The notes: generated by a model from the sequence alone, not told the origin. A DNA stretch of 64,000 nt from Halosimplex pelagicum (GCF_013415905.1 NZ_CP058909.1:4960001-5024000); one strand, 5' to 3'. Positions 51,439 through 60,171 are shown, counted from the first letter of the stretch. Made by a program: numbers and translations.

Positions 51439-53298
51439 TTACTCCTGGGCCGTCAGCAGGCCCTCTCGCGGCCACCAGAACGGGGGCCACTTGATACCGC
51501 GAGCGGGGTCGCCCTCCTCGACGGAGATGTCCCACTCGTCGGTGGTGACCCACGACTGCTCGAACTTCGAGACCAGCGACAGCATCGGCAGGTCGTAGTT
51601 GTTGTGCCAGGCGGCCTCCTGGACGATCGGCCGGGCGTCCTCGTTGGTCGGCTGCTGGCCGATCTGTTCGACCCGTTCGAGCGGGTTGAGCGTCATCTCG
51701 CCGTCGCCGCTCATGGCCGGGATGGTCTGCTCGGACTCGGTGTCGTAGTTGTGTCCGCCGTTGAGCGCGTCCAGCGCGAGCTGGTGGCGCAGCGGGAAGT
51801 ACGGGAACGCCGACCGGGCCTGACCGGGCAGCCAGTAGAACGTCCCGACCTTGAAGTTGCTCTCGATGAACGCGCCCTGCCAGTCGCTGGTCGGTCGGCT
51901 AGCGACCGACATGTCGAAGCCGAACTCGTTGAGTCGGTCGACGACCGTCTCGGTCATGGTGGTGAAGTCGGTCCACCCGCCGGGCGTCAGGTACTCGGCG
52001 CTGACGGCGTTGCCGTCGGGGCTGGTCCACGTGCCGTTCTGCTTCGAGTAGCCGGCGTCTTCGAGGATCTGGGTCGCCTCCTCGGTGTTGGTCGAGTCGA
52101 CGCCGTAGTCCTCGAAGTTGCTCTTGGTGTCACCGAGCCAGCCGTCGATGTCCTTCGGGGCGATCCCGCAGGGGACCGACGCCGGGAACTTCGTGCGCGG
52201 ACCCGCGTTATCGACCAGTTCCTGGCGGTTGACGATGTGTGCGATCGCCTGTCGGACCGCACGGTCACCGAAGATGGGGTCCTCGTGGTTGAAGATCATC
52301 CCGTAGCCCCACTTGGCCGGGATGGTCTGGACCTCCATGACGTAGTCCTGGAAGGCGTTGACCGTCTGGGGCGCGGCGAACATGCTCCAGACGCTGTCGA
52401 AGCGCTTGCCGCCCGTGGTGAAGTCCTGCTGGGGGGCGCTCGCCTCCTGATAGGAGTCGAACCGGTAGGTCGAGAAGTTGACGTTGTCGATGCTGTGGAA
52501 CTCCTCGTTGCGCTCGAAGTTCCACTGCTGCTGGTTCTTGTCGACGTACGCCCACGCGCCGCTCGTGATGACCTCGGTGTCGCTGTCCTCCCAGTTCCAG
52601 GTCTGGATCTCGGAGGCGTCGGCGTCGGTGAACTGCTCGAAGGCCGCCGCCGGCGTGTCGATCCACATGTTACCCAGCTGGTGTTTGACCATCACGGGGT
52701 TGGTCGGGCCCGTGAGGTTCAGCTGGAACGTGTAGTCGTCGACGACCTCGGTGCTGTCGACGTAGCCCCAGATGGCGCTGCCGATCTTCTCGAGGATCTG
52801 GAACTGCACGTCGATGTCCTCGGTCGTGACGTCGCTGCCGTCGGACCACGAGAGGTCCTCGCGGAACGTCAGCGTGACCGTCTCGCCGTCGAACTCCCAG
52901 TCGTCCAGCGCCGCGAGCTGGAACTCCTGGGTCTCGAAGGAGTACGCGGCGTAGCGGTCGAACGCCAGCCGCCGCGCGGGCTCCGAGGAGATCTGCGTGT
53001 TGTGCGTGTTGAGCGTCCGGTTGGTCGGGTCGGCCTGGAGACCGCTCGCGTGGACCTGGTCGACGACGTTCGTGCTACCGTCGCTGCCGTCGGACCCATC
53101 CGAGCCGTCCGAGCCGTCCGAACCGTCGGAGCCGTCAGAACCGTCCGATCCGTCGGAGCCGTCGGAGCCGGACCCGTCTGTCGGTGTCCCGTCCCCGCCA
53201 CCACACCCTGCGAGTGCAGCGGCACCGGACGCTCCTGCGAGTGTCAGGAACTTCCGGCGGTCTACGACATCGCTGTACTCATTGGTACTGTCAGACAT
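51439..53298 (-). CDS. ABC importer substrate-binding lipoprotein
   Basis: A 619-residue solute-binding protein of the SBP_bac_5 (peptide/nickel/oligosaccharide) family. A Tat lipoprotein signal (VDRRKFLTLAGASGAAALAGC) is followed by a linker of about ten Ser-Asp-Gly repeats, then the binding fold: FREDLSWSDGSDVTTEDI, FNHEDPIFGDRAVRQAIAHIVNRQEL and ATQILEDAGYS. The ligand could be a peptide or an oligosaccharide; family members cover both. A minus-strand TATA (CTTTATTA, 53325-53332) lies about 30 bases upstream. It is first of the four-gene transport cluster, with 114 bases before the permease gene. Confidence 0.94.
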   Translation of the reverse strand: MSDSTNEYSDVVDRRKFLTLAGASGAAALAGCGGGDGTPTDGSGSDGSDGSDGSDGSDGSDGSDGSDGSDGSDGSTNVVDQVHASGLQADPTNRTLNTHNTQISSEPARRLAFDRYAAYSFETQEFQLAALDDWEFDGETVTLTFREDLSWSDGSDVTTEDIDVQFQILEKIGSAIWGYVDSTEVVDDYTFQLNLTGPTNPVMVKHQLGNMWIDTPAAAFEQFTDADASEIQTWNWEDSDTEVITSGAWAYVDKNQQQWNFERNEEFHSIDNVNFSTYRFDSYQEASAPQQDFTTGGKRFDSVWSMFAAPQTVNAFQDYVMEVQTIPAKWGYGMIFNHEDPIFGDRAVRQAIAHIVNRQELVDNAGPRTKFPASVPCGIAPKDIDGWLGDTKSNFEDYGVDSTNTEEATQILEDAGYSKQNGTWTSPDGNAVSAEYLTPGGWTDFTTMTETVVDRLNEFGFDMSVASRPTSDWQGAFIESNFKVGTFYWLPGQARSAFPYFPLRHQLALDALNGGHNYDTESEQTIPAMSGDGEMTLNPLERVEQIGQQPTNEDARPIVQEAAWHNNYDLPMLSLVSKFEQSWVTTDEWDISVEEGDPARGIKWPPFWWPREGLLTAQE

Positions 53299-53824
53299 GC
53301 CTCTGGTTGGTATACGATAACAGGTAATAAAGCTTTTGGAAGGGGTCGGACCTGTTCGGTCGGTTTCAAACCAGCGGCCGACAGAGAACGCGCCACCTGA
53401 CGCTCTAGAACCCCGATATCGAGCGGTTACCGTTCGCGGATTCGACCGCTCTCGATCCGGGCCGCCGCGGAGCTTCGCGGACGAACGATATCGGACCCGT
53501 TTCGGAGAACGGAACCGATTCGGCGTCGGCTCCGTACCGACCGGTCGTAACTGACATCGTCTATCATCCGAATTTTCCGTCGCGAAGCCCGACAGTCCGG
53601 TGCCGGACGGACCGGCCGACCCCCGAAACCGAGGAACGTGCGTTCAGAATAGCCGAACAAAATTCGATCGCGGGTAAAGAAGCTTTCGTCGGACACGCTC
53701 GCGCGCGGGCGCTGCCGAAAGGTGTACGCAGTCGCTCCGACGGGGGAGACCCCCGTAGGGACGTGGCAACCGGCGCGACCGTTCGTGGAAGGGTTTTTCA
53801 CCCGGACCGACTAACCCTGTGCAA
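53299..53824. other. Intergenic region between divergent exported-protein genes
   Basis: No supported gene in this 526-base stretch. It holds the promoter of the ABC operon (53325-53332, minus strand) and, at the right end, GGTTTTTCACC near 53792-53801, about 27 bases before ATG 53825, a probable TATA of the DyP-like gene. Frames in between are basic and serine-rich and have poor codon bias. Confidence 0.55.
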
Positions 53825-55186
53825 ATGTCACCGGACAACGAGCGTGGCATCGGCCGTCGCGAGTTCGTCGCGGCGGCCGTCGCTATCGGTGGGTTGAGCG
53901 CGCTCTCTGCGTGTCAGGAACGGGAACGGGACCTGGTGGGGACGGCCTCCGACGCGACCGAGGGAACGGACGGGGGCGGGCGCCCCCGTACGGGAACGGA
54001 CACGGAGTTCGACCTGTCGGTTCCGTCGGGCGAGCCCGACGCGCTGTCCAAGCGCCAGCACGCCTGGAACTACGCCGTCGTCCACGACGCCCACGGCAAC
54101 ACCGTCATCCCCCAGCAGCAGCTGATCCTCGGGCTCTCCTACGAGGGGTCGAGCCCGCCGACCGAGGCCGAGCGCGAACAGGTCGAGGGCGCCCTTCGCA
54201 CCCTCGAAGAAGCCTTCCAGTGGGGCACCGGCGGGAACCCCTCGGCGTCGTTCACCCAGGGGCTGCTCTTCATGCTCGGCTACTCGGCCAGCTATTTCGA
54301 GCGGACCGGCGGCGTCCCCGAACAGCTGGTCCCCGCGGAGGACGTGCTCCGCGAGGTCGGCGAGGACCCCTCGAAGGCCGACGGCTTCGACGCCGTCCTG
54401 CTCATGAACAGCGACATCGGCTCGGTCGTCATGGCCGCCGAGGCCGCGCTGTTCGGCGAGATCGAGCAGGTCAACGGCGTCGGCGTGACCGACACCTTCG
54501 AGGGCGTCTTCTCGAAGGCCGACCGCCGGAGCGGCATGGTCGGCAAGGGCATCCCCGCCGACGTGCTGGACAACGACTCGATCCCCGAGTCGGCCCCGCT
54601 GTCGATGGGGTTCAAGTCCGGCTACCGCGACAGCCAGCCCTCCGAGGACGGGATCACCATCCGCGAGGGACCGTTCGCCGGCGGGACCACGATGGCCGTC
54701 TCGCGGCTCGGTATCGACCTCGACCGGTGGTACGACCAGCCCCACGAGGAGCGGGCCGCCGAGATGTTCTGCCCCGCCCACGGCACCGACGAGATCGGCG
54801 AGATCGGCGAGAAGCTCGGCGCCGAGAGCGGGATCACCGAGGAGAACGCCGAGAGCGTCGAGGAGTTCGCCGAGGAGTACGGCCGCGTCGGCCACACCCA
54901 GAAGGTCGCGCGCGCCCGCGACGACGAGTTCGTCCCCACGATCCTCCGGCGCTCGGAGGGGGTCGCGACGGACGCGGCCCAGGGGACGGAGTTCAACTTC
55001 ACGGGCCTCCAGCGCCACGTCGACGACTTCGTCGAGACCCGCAAGGCGATGAACACCGACGAGTACGACGACGACATTCCCGCCGAGGACCACGGCATCG
55101 TCGACTACCTGGAGACCCACCACCGCGCGACGCTGCTCGTGCCGCCCCGCCCCCAGCGCGCACTCCCGACGGGGATCGACGCATGA
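53825..55186 (+). CDS. Tat-exported DyP-peroxidase-like lipoprotein (DUF7405-like)
   Basis: A 453-residue exported protein. GIGRREFVAAAVAIGGLSALSAC is a twin-arginine lipoprotein signal, lipid attached at Cys30. The mature part aligns by eye with B-type dye-decolourising peroxidases such as EfeB: LSMGFKSGYRDS near residue 261 stands where GFxDG is usual, GGTTMAVSRLGIDLDRWYD matches the strand-helix after it, VGHTQKVARARDD near 357 matches the heme-ligand SHIRxANPR, and ILRRSEGVAT with EFNFTGLQRH matches the distal-Arg LRRGYSY and LFVCYQ segments. The proximal His and distal Arg are kept but the catalytic Asp is Ser. ATG 53825 preferred to GTG 53819. Stop overlaps the next start (ATGA). Confidence 0.75.
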   Translation: MSPDNERGIGRREFVAAAVAIGGLSALSACQERERDLVGTASDATEGTDGGGRPRTGTDTEFDLSVPSGEPDALSKRQHAWNYAVVHDAHGNTVIPQQQLILGLSYEGSSPPTEAEREQVEGALRTLEEAFQWGTGGNPSASFTQGLLFMLGYSASYFERTGGVPEQLVPAEDVLREVGEDPSKADGFDAVLLMNSDIGSVVMAAEAALFGEIEQVNGVGVTDTFEGVFSKADRRSGMVGKGIPADVLDNDSIPESAPLSMGFKSGYRDSQPSEDGITIREGPFAGGTTMAVSRLGIDLDRWYDQPHEERAAEMFCPAHGTDEIGEIGEKLGAESGITEENAESVEEFAEEYGRVGHTQKVARARDDEFVPTILRRSEGVATDAAQGTEFNFTGLQRHVDDFVETRKAMNTDEYDDDIPAEDHGIVDYLETHHRATLLVPPRPQRALPTGIDA

Positions 55187-56922
55187 CAGGCCGGGACACG
55201 CGGCGGACCGCCGCGCTGGTCGCCGTCGCGCTGGCCCTCGTCGTCTCCGGCTGTTCCGTCGCCCCCGGAAGCCTCGACGACGGGGACGGCGAGGCGCCGA
55301 GCGCCGAGATCGGGTTCGTCGACGCGACCGACGAGGCCGGCCTCGCGTACAACGGGACCGGCACCGGCGCCGCCGGCAACGGCAACAACGGCGTCTTCGC
55401 CGCCGATATCGACAACGACGGCTGGGAGGACGTCCTCGCCGTCGGCGGCGAGCGCCCCGCCCTCTTTCGCAACACCGGCGGCGCCTTCGAGCGCACGGGC
55501 GAACTCTCCGGGCTCGACCGCGAGTTCAAGAGCGCCGCGTTCGTCGACTACGACGGCGACGGCTGGCGCGACCTGCTCCTGCTCGCCAAGGACGGCCCCG
55601 CGGTCGCCTTCCACAACGACGAGGGAAGCTTCGAGCGGACCGATATCGGCCTCGGCAACTTCACGCACCCGCTCGGCGCGGCCGCCGCCGACTACGACGG
55701 CGACGGCGACCGCGATCTCTTCGTCTACCAGTCGGGCGACTGGGGCGACGAGCGCCCGGCGGGCTACTTCTCGCCCAACAAGTCCATCGCCGACGACAAC
55801 GGCAACCCCAACGTCCTCTTCGAGAACACCGGCGAGTCAGGCGCGGATCGGTTCGAGCGCGTCGACGGCGCGGGCATCACCGGCGACCGCTGGAGCCTCG
55901 CGGCCAGTTTCGTCGACCTGACCGGCGACGGCCGCCCCGACATCCACGTCGCCAACGACTACAACAACGACACCGTCTACCTGAACCGCGGTGACGGCAC
56001 CTTCGAACAGATCCAGCTGGGCGGCGCCACCGCCCGCAACGGCATGGCCTCGGAGGTCAACGACGTGAACCGCGACGGCCGCCCCGACGTGTTCGTCACC
56101 AACATCGACATCCCGGCCTCCCGGGAGACGCTCTCGCCCGACCGCTACGAGCGGCTCAAGCGGTTCCTCCAGTACGTCATCCACTCCGGCCGGACGAAGG
56201 GCAACACCATGCTCGTCAACCAGGGGAACGGCGAGTTCGTCGACCGCGCCGGCGCCTACGGCGTCCGCGAGGGCGGCTGGGGCTGGGCCGCCAGCGTGAC
56301 GGACCTCGACAACGACGGCGACCGGGACCTGCTGCACACCACCCAGACCGTCGTCGCGCTCAACCAGTCCGACCCCGTCTACACCCTGCCGATGGTCTGG
56401 GAGCGGAGCGGCGACAACTTCACCCGCCTCGACGCCTCCGAGCGCGGGTTCGCCGAACAGGACGGCCGCGGGATGGTCACCGTCGACTACGACCGCGACG
56501 GCGACCGCGACGTGATCATCGCCGACTACCACGGCCCCTACGCCGTCTACGAGAACACCGTCCGGTCGCCCGCCGGAGAGGAGCGGGGCGGGAACGCGAC
56601 GGCGGCCGGTGAGTCGGCCCCCGCCGGCGCCGTCCAGTTCGAGATCGTCGACGGGAACGGGGCGGTCGCCGTCGGCGCCAACGCGACCGTCACCGTTGAC
56701 GGCCGGGAGACGGCCGTCTGGCAGAACTCCCGCAGCGACTTCGTCTCGCAGGGCTCGCCGGTCACTCACGTCGGCCTCGGCGACGCCGAGGAGGCGACCG
56801 TCGACGTGACCTGGCCCGACGGCGCCGAGCGGACGGTCGACCTCGACGCCGACCGACGCTACCACGTCGGTCCTGACGGCGTCGAGGTGGTCGCCAACTT
56901 CTCCGCTGCGCCAGCGAACTGA
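55183..56922 (+). CDS. CRTAC1-like VCBS/UnbV lipoprotein
   Basis: A 579-residue cell-surface protein. The N-terminal DTRRTAALVAVALALVVSGC is a Tat-like lipoprotein signal with Cys24. The mature protein is a beta-propeller of FG-GAP/VCBS repeats with seven calcium-binding DxDxDG-type loops (DIDNDGWEDV, DYDGDGWRDL, DYDGDGDRDL, DLTGDGRPDI, DVNRDGRPDV, DLDNDGDRDL, DYDRDGDRDV). The C-terminus is an ASPIC/UnbV domain (VGLGDAEEATVDVTWPDGAERTV). Such CRTAC1-like proteins are thought to bind partners or surfaces; none has a firm function in archaea. Translational coupling (ATGA) to the DyP-like gene suggests a shared complex at the membrane. Confidence 0.88.
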   Translation: MTGRDTRRTAALVAVALALVVSGCSVAPGSLDDGDGEAPSAEIGFVDATDEAGLAYNGTGTGAAGNGNNGVFAADIDNDGWEDVLAVGGERPALFRNTGGAFERTGELSGLDREFKSAAFVDYDGDGWRDLLLLAKDGPAVAFHNDEGSFERTDIGLGNFTHPLGAAAADYDGDGDRDLFVYQSGDWGDERPAGYFSPNKSIADDNGNPNVLFENTGESGADRFERVDGAGITGDRWSLAASFVDLTGDGRPDIHVANDYNNDTVYLNRGDGTFEQIQLGGATARNGMASEVNDVNRDGRPDVFVTNIDIPASRETLSPDRYERLKRFLQYVIHSGRTKGNTMLVNQGNGEFVDRAGAYGVREGGWGWAASVTDLDNDGDRDLLHTTQTVVALNQSDPVYTLPMVWERSGDNFTRLDASERGFAEQDGRGMVTVDYDRDGDRDVIIADYHGPYAVYENTVRSPAGEERGGNATAAGESAPAGAVQFEIVDGNGAVAVGANATVTVDGRETAVWQNSRSDFVSQGSPVTHVGLGDAEEATVDVTWPDGAERTVDLDADRRYHVGPDGVEVVANFSAAPAN

Positions 56923-56935
56923 ACGGGGGAGTCGC

Positions 56936-57298
56936 TCAGACCCGTTCGCTGTGCATGATCACGTCGTCGCCGCGGCCCGGGCTCCAGACGATCCGGAGGG
57001 TCGACCCCTCGCTCGCCTGGACGACCGTGCTCTCGGACTCGGTCACCGGGTCGCTCCAGTCGGTCGCTCGGCGGTAGCTCTCGACTCGAACGGTGAGGTC
57101 GTCGGTCCGAACCGGGTCGCCGCCGGCGTGGGCGATCCGGACGGCTGTGTCGTTGACTCGCTCGACCGTCCAGTTCACCTCGGGCGCGTCGGTTCCCCCG
57201 CTCCCGCCCGCGATGTTGAGCCCCACCACGACCAGCCCCCCGACGACGGCCACCACGATGGCCGCCCCGACCAGATTCAGCATCGTGTCCCCGTCCAT
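56936..57298 (-). CDS. Type IV pilin-like protein
   Basis: A 120-residue single-span protein. The N-terminal helix MLNLVGAAIVVAVVGGLVVVGLNIAG is like archaeal pilin or archaellin cores, and the body VNWTVERVNDTAVRIAHAGGDPVRTDDLTVRVE has the beta-sandwich pattern of the haloarchaeal Pilin_N family. The usual class III signal (charged residues then KG or RG before the helix) is not clear; the start reads MDGDTML. It may be a minor pilin or simply a pilin-like membrane protein. Start is ATG 57298. It converges on the CRTAC1-like gene, 13 bases apart. Confidence 0.75.
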   Translation of the reverse strand: MDGDTMLNLVGAAIVVAVVGGLVVVGLNIAGGSGGTDAPEVNWTVERVNDTAVRIAHAGGDPVRTDDLTVRVESYRRATDWSDPVTESESTVVQASEGSTLRIVWSPGRGDDVIMHSERV

Positions 57299-57867
57299 GC
57301 GCGTGACGTGGGGACCGAACGGTATGAGCGTGTGGGCCGATTCGAGTGTCGTGTTCTGTTTCGTGTGCTTGTTGAGTAGTTGTTTCTGTTGGTGGAATTG
57401 TGCAAAGAAGTAGAGAGACAGCGACCGCTACTGACAGCAAGCGATGAAAGCCCTCGCCGCGCTCGCGGTCGCTGAAGCGGGATATCCGCGCTCTCAGCAC
57501 CGCCCGCGCGGATAGTGCCCGCTCAGGCGACTACACAAGCGCGAGCGCGCCTCGCCCTTTCAGTCCGCCAGGACCGCACCCGCCACGCGACAGCAACCGC
57601 AGACACCCTCACACCTCCCCAGCCTCTTGCGCTCCGCGCGCCTGCGGCGTGCGGTGCTCATCCCTCGCGCGACCGTTTCGAGCGGCCCGCCAAGAGGCGG
57701 GCACGCTCGACAGCGCACGCCAACCGCACGGCAACACCCAAATGCAACAGCCGTCACCTGTACTAACGGAGGCCCGCTCGAAGTAACCGTCGCGTTCCCG
57801 CTCGCTATCGCCACGACACAGACCGCCGGCAAGCAAGCGTTTTCAGGCACCCACACCGAGATCCGGT
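57299..57867. other. Intergenic region with dispersed element B
   Basis: Contains copy B of the dispersed element (57379-57740) between the divergent pilin-like and M48 genes. No supported coding sequence. An AT-richer part (57341-57419, GTTTCGTGTGCTTGTTGAG) precedes the element. Promoters of the two flanking genes must lie close to their starts. Confidence 0.6.
57379..57740 (+). repeat. Dispersed non-coding element, copy B
   Basis: Second copy of the element at 20868-21235, same orientation, 36.5 kb away. The 132-base core runs 57443-57574. The hairpin GAGCG-GCCCGCC-AAGA-GGCGGGC-A-CGCTC recurs with one loop change. Copy B has one rather than two of the CGCGACAGCAACCGCA units. Flanking genes differ completely from those of copy A, so this is a mobile or recurrent element rather than a segmental duplication. 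Confidence 0.85.
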
Positions 57868-58821
57868 ATGCGCTGGGTACTCAGGGGACTGATGGCCGTC
57901 GTCGGCGTGCTGACGCTGGCGGTGTACCTGGCCGGCGCCTACCTCGTCTACGAGCTGGCGCGGGCGGTCTGGGCGGTCCGGCCGCCGCTGTCGACGCTGG
58001 CGGTCTATCTGGCGGTCCTGACGGTCGTCCTCGCGTTCGTCAGCTACCGGGTCGGCACGGCCCAGATCCTCCGGAGTCTGCGGGTGTGGGAGCTTCCGGA
58101 AGCGCGGGCACCGACCCTCTACCGGCGACTCGCGGGGTTCAGCGACGCGATGGGCATCGAGCGACCGGACGTGCTGGTCGCGGAGATGGCCCGGCCGAAC
58201 GCGCTGGCGCTGGGGGGCGGGTTCGGTCCGGGCCACGTCGTCGTCGACCGGCAGCTGTTCTCGATCCTGACCGTCGACGAGCTGTCGGCGATCCTCGCCC
58301 ACGAGCTGGCCCACATCGAGCGCAAGGACAGCCTCGTCCAGACGTTCGGCTACAGCGTCTTGCAGACGCTGTCGGGGGTGGCAATCGTAGTGCTCGCGCC
58401 GGTGCTGGTCGTCGCGACGGGGCTGGCCCGCGGGGTGGCGTGGATCCGCGGGCGGCCGGAGGCGTGGACGCGGACGATCCCGGGCAAACTCCAGCGAGCG
58501 GTCGTCGGGTCGGTGTCGCTCGTCTTCTTCGCGCTGACGCTGGCGCTTCTGGCCCACTCCCGGCGGCGGGAGTTCGCGGCCGACGACCGCGCCGCGGCGG
58601 TGACCGGCGACCCGCTGGCGCTGGCGCGGGCCCTGCGGAAGATCGAACGCGCGAGCGACGGCCCGTGGTCGCTGCTCTCCCCGCTGTACGTCAACGGCGA
58701 GGAGGAGGGGCCGCTGACGCGGCTGCTGTCGACCCACCCCGCGACCGACGAGCGGGTCGAACGCCTCCGGGAGCAGGCCGAACGCGACCGGCGGATCCGA
58801 GTCGAGGGCGGCCGCCCGTGA
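57868..58821 (+). CDS. htpX: M48-family membrane metalloprotease (HtpX-like)
   Basis: A 317-residue membrane zinc protease. Two N-terminal helices (about 5-30 and 40-60) are followed by the protease domain with HELAH at 145-149 (ILAHELAHIERKD), the Glu ligand in RRREFAADDRAA near 235, and the conserved NALALGGGFGPGHVVV substrate-edge region. Two further helices lie between (about 165-190 and 205-228). The C-terminus has LSTHPATDERVERL, the family end motif. HtpX-like enzymes degrade misfolded membrane proteins. Start is ATG 57868. Unlike bacterial HtpX, no stress-linked neighbour is present. Confidence 0.93.
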   Translation: MRWVLRGLMAVVGVLTLAVYLAGAYLVYELARAVWAVRPPLSTLAVYLAVLTVVLAFVSYRVGTAQILRSLRVWELPEARAPTLYRRLAGFSDAMGIERPDVLVAEMARPNALALGGGFGPGHVVVDRQLFSILTVDELSAILAHELAHIERKDSLVQTFGYSVLQTLSGVAIVVLAPVLVVATGLARGVAWIRGRPEAWTRTIPGKLQRAVVGSVSLVFFALTLALLAHSRRREFAADDRAAAVTGDPLALARALRKIERASDGPWSLLSPLYVNGEEEGPLTRLLSTHPATDERVERLREQAERDRRIRVEGGRP

Positions 58822-58916
58822 CCGGGTCCGTCGCGGCCACGCGGCCCGACTGCGGCGGCCGGGGCCGCGATCTCCGCGCGTGAACGGACGAGCCGCGTGT
58901 TCCGTATTCGAAAACC

Positions 58917-58922
58917 CTATAC
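58917..58922 (+). promoter_or_regulatory. BRE/TATA of gap
   Basis: CTATAC preceded by CGAAAA (58909-58914) lies about 29 bases before ATG 58949, the arrangement of a strong leaderless haloarchaeal promoter. Confidence 0.65.
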
Positions 58923-58948
58923 TCGCTTCGGGAGACGTTCTATCCAGC

Positions 58949-59968
58949 ATGAGTGAATCTGACGAGGGGACCGTACGCATCGGTCTGAACGGCTTCGGCC
59001 GCATCGGGCGGAACGTCTTCCGCGCGTCGCTGGGGGACCCGCGCGTGGAGGTCGTCGGCATCAACGACGTGATGGACGACGACGACATGGAGTACCTCGC
59101 GCGCTACGACACGGTGATGGGGACGCTCGACGGCGTGACCCTCGACGAGGGCGTCATGACCGTCGACGGCACCGACTTCGGCGCCGCCGTCCACGAGGAG
59201 ACCGACCCCGCCGAGCTCCCGTGGGACGAGCTGGACGTGGACGTGGCCTTCGAGGCGACCGGCATCTTCCGCAACTACGACGACGCGAGCAAACACCTTG
59301 ACGCCGGGGCGGACAAGGTCGTCATCTCCGCGCCGCCGAAGGGCGAGAAGCCGGTCAAACAGATCGTCTACGGCGTCAACCACGACGAGTACGACGGCGA
59401 GGACGTGGTCTCGAACGCGTCCTGCACCACGAACTCCATCACCCCTGTCGCGAAGGTGCTCGACGAGCAGTTCGGCATCGAGGCCGGCCAGCTCACCACC
59501 GTCCACGCCTACACGGGCTCGCAGAACCTCGTCGACGGCCCCAAGTCGAAGACCCGCCGGGGCCGCGCCGCCGCCGAGAACATCGTCCCGACCTCCACCG
59601 GCGCCGCCCAGGCCGCAACCGAGGTCCTCCCCGAACTGGAGGGGAAACTCGACGGCATGGCCATCCGCGTGCCGGTCCCCAACGGCTCGATCACCGAGTT
59701 CGTCGTCGACTTGGACGAGGAGGTCGACGAGACCGACGTGAACGACGCCTTCCGCGAGGCCGCCGCGGGCGACCTCGAAGGCGTGCTCGGCGTCACCGAC
59801 GACGAGGTCGTCTCGACGGACATCCAGGGCACCCCCTACTCCTCGCAGGTCGACCTGCAGTCGACCAACGTCGTGAACGGCATGACGAAGATCCTCACCT
59901 GGTACGACAACGAGTACGGCTTCTCCAACCGCATGCTCGACGTGGCCGAGTTCGTCACCGAGTACTGA
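58949..59968 (+). CDS. gap: Glyceraldehyde-3-phosphate dehydrogenase, bacterial type
   Basis: A 339-residue phosphorylating GAPDH converting glyceraldehyde 3-phosphate to 1,3-bisphosphoglycerate. It is the bacterial-type enzyme (GapI-like), not the archaeal GapII: NGFGRIGRNVFRAS binds NAD(P), the active site is SNASCTTNS with Cys near residue 158, and TVHAYTGSQNLVDGP, RAAAENIVPTSTGAA and NGMTKILTWYDNEYGFSNRM are all present. In Haloferax volcanii GapI serves sugar breakdown and lies next to pgk; here pgk is 850 bases downstream with small genes between. ATG 58949 is set by the TATA at 58917-58922. Confidence 0.97.
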   Translation: MSESDEGTVRIGLNGFGRIGRNVFRASLGDPRVEVVGINDVMDDDDMEYLARYDTVMGTLDGVTLDEGVMTVDGTDFGAAVHEETDPAELPWDELDVDVAFEATGIFRNYDDASKHLDAGADKVVISAPPKGEKPVKQIVYGVNHDEYDGEDVVSNASCTTNSITPVAKVLDEQFGIEAGQLTTVHAYTGSQNLVDGPKSKTRRGRAAAENIVPTSTGAAQAATEVLPELEGKLDGMAIRVPVPNGSITEFVVDLDEEVDETDVNDAFREAAAGDLEGVLGVTDDEVVSTDIQGTPYSSQVDLQSTNVVNGMTKILTWYDNEYGFSNRMLDVAEFVTEY

Positions 59969-60021
59969 CTCCTGTCGACGCCCCAACCGTTTTTGCCGTT
60001 CGGACCCGATCTCCGGTAGCG

Positions 60022-60171
60022 ATGTCCCTCCGAGCGAAACTCGGTCGGCGCCCCGGGGAGTGGAACAGCGCGGGGCGGCTCCAGTGGATAGTCCCCAGCG
60101 GCGGGGGACTCGGCGGCGTCGCCGGTGCCCTGCTCGCGCTCGCGGTCGTCCTCGCCGCCGCGCTCGACTGA
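60022..60171 (+). CDS. Small single-helix membrane protein
   Basis: A 49-residue protein reading MSLRAKLGRRPGEWNSAGRL, then a Gly/Ser turn and one hydrophobic helix GGVAGALLALAVVLAAALD. The basic N-terminus and single helix suggest an N-in membrane protein. Support for it being a gene: third codon positions are GC-rich, and GTTTTTGC at 59989-59996 is a TATA about 29 bases before the ATG, fitting leaderless expression. Function unknown; lying between gap and pgk it may be co-regulated with sugar metabolism. Confidence 0.6.
   Translation: MSLRAKLGRRPGEWNSAGRLQWIVPSGGGLGGVAGALLALAVVLAAALD

Noticed and set aside
53427-53801. 124-codon minus-strand frame upstream of the DyP-like gene
   Set aside because: Strongly basic (Arg/Ser-rich), poor third-position bias and no start signal; the haloarchaeal coding signature is missing.
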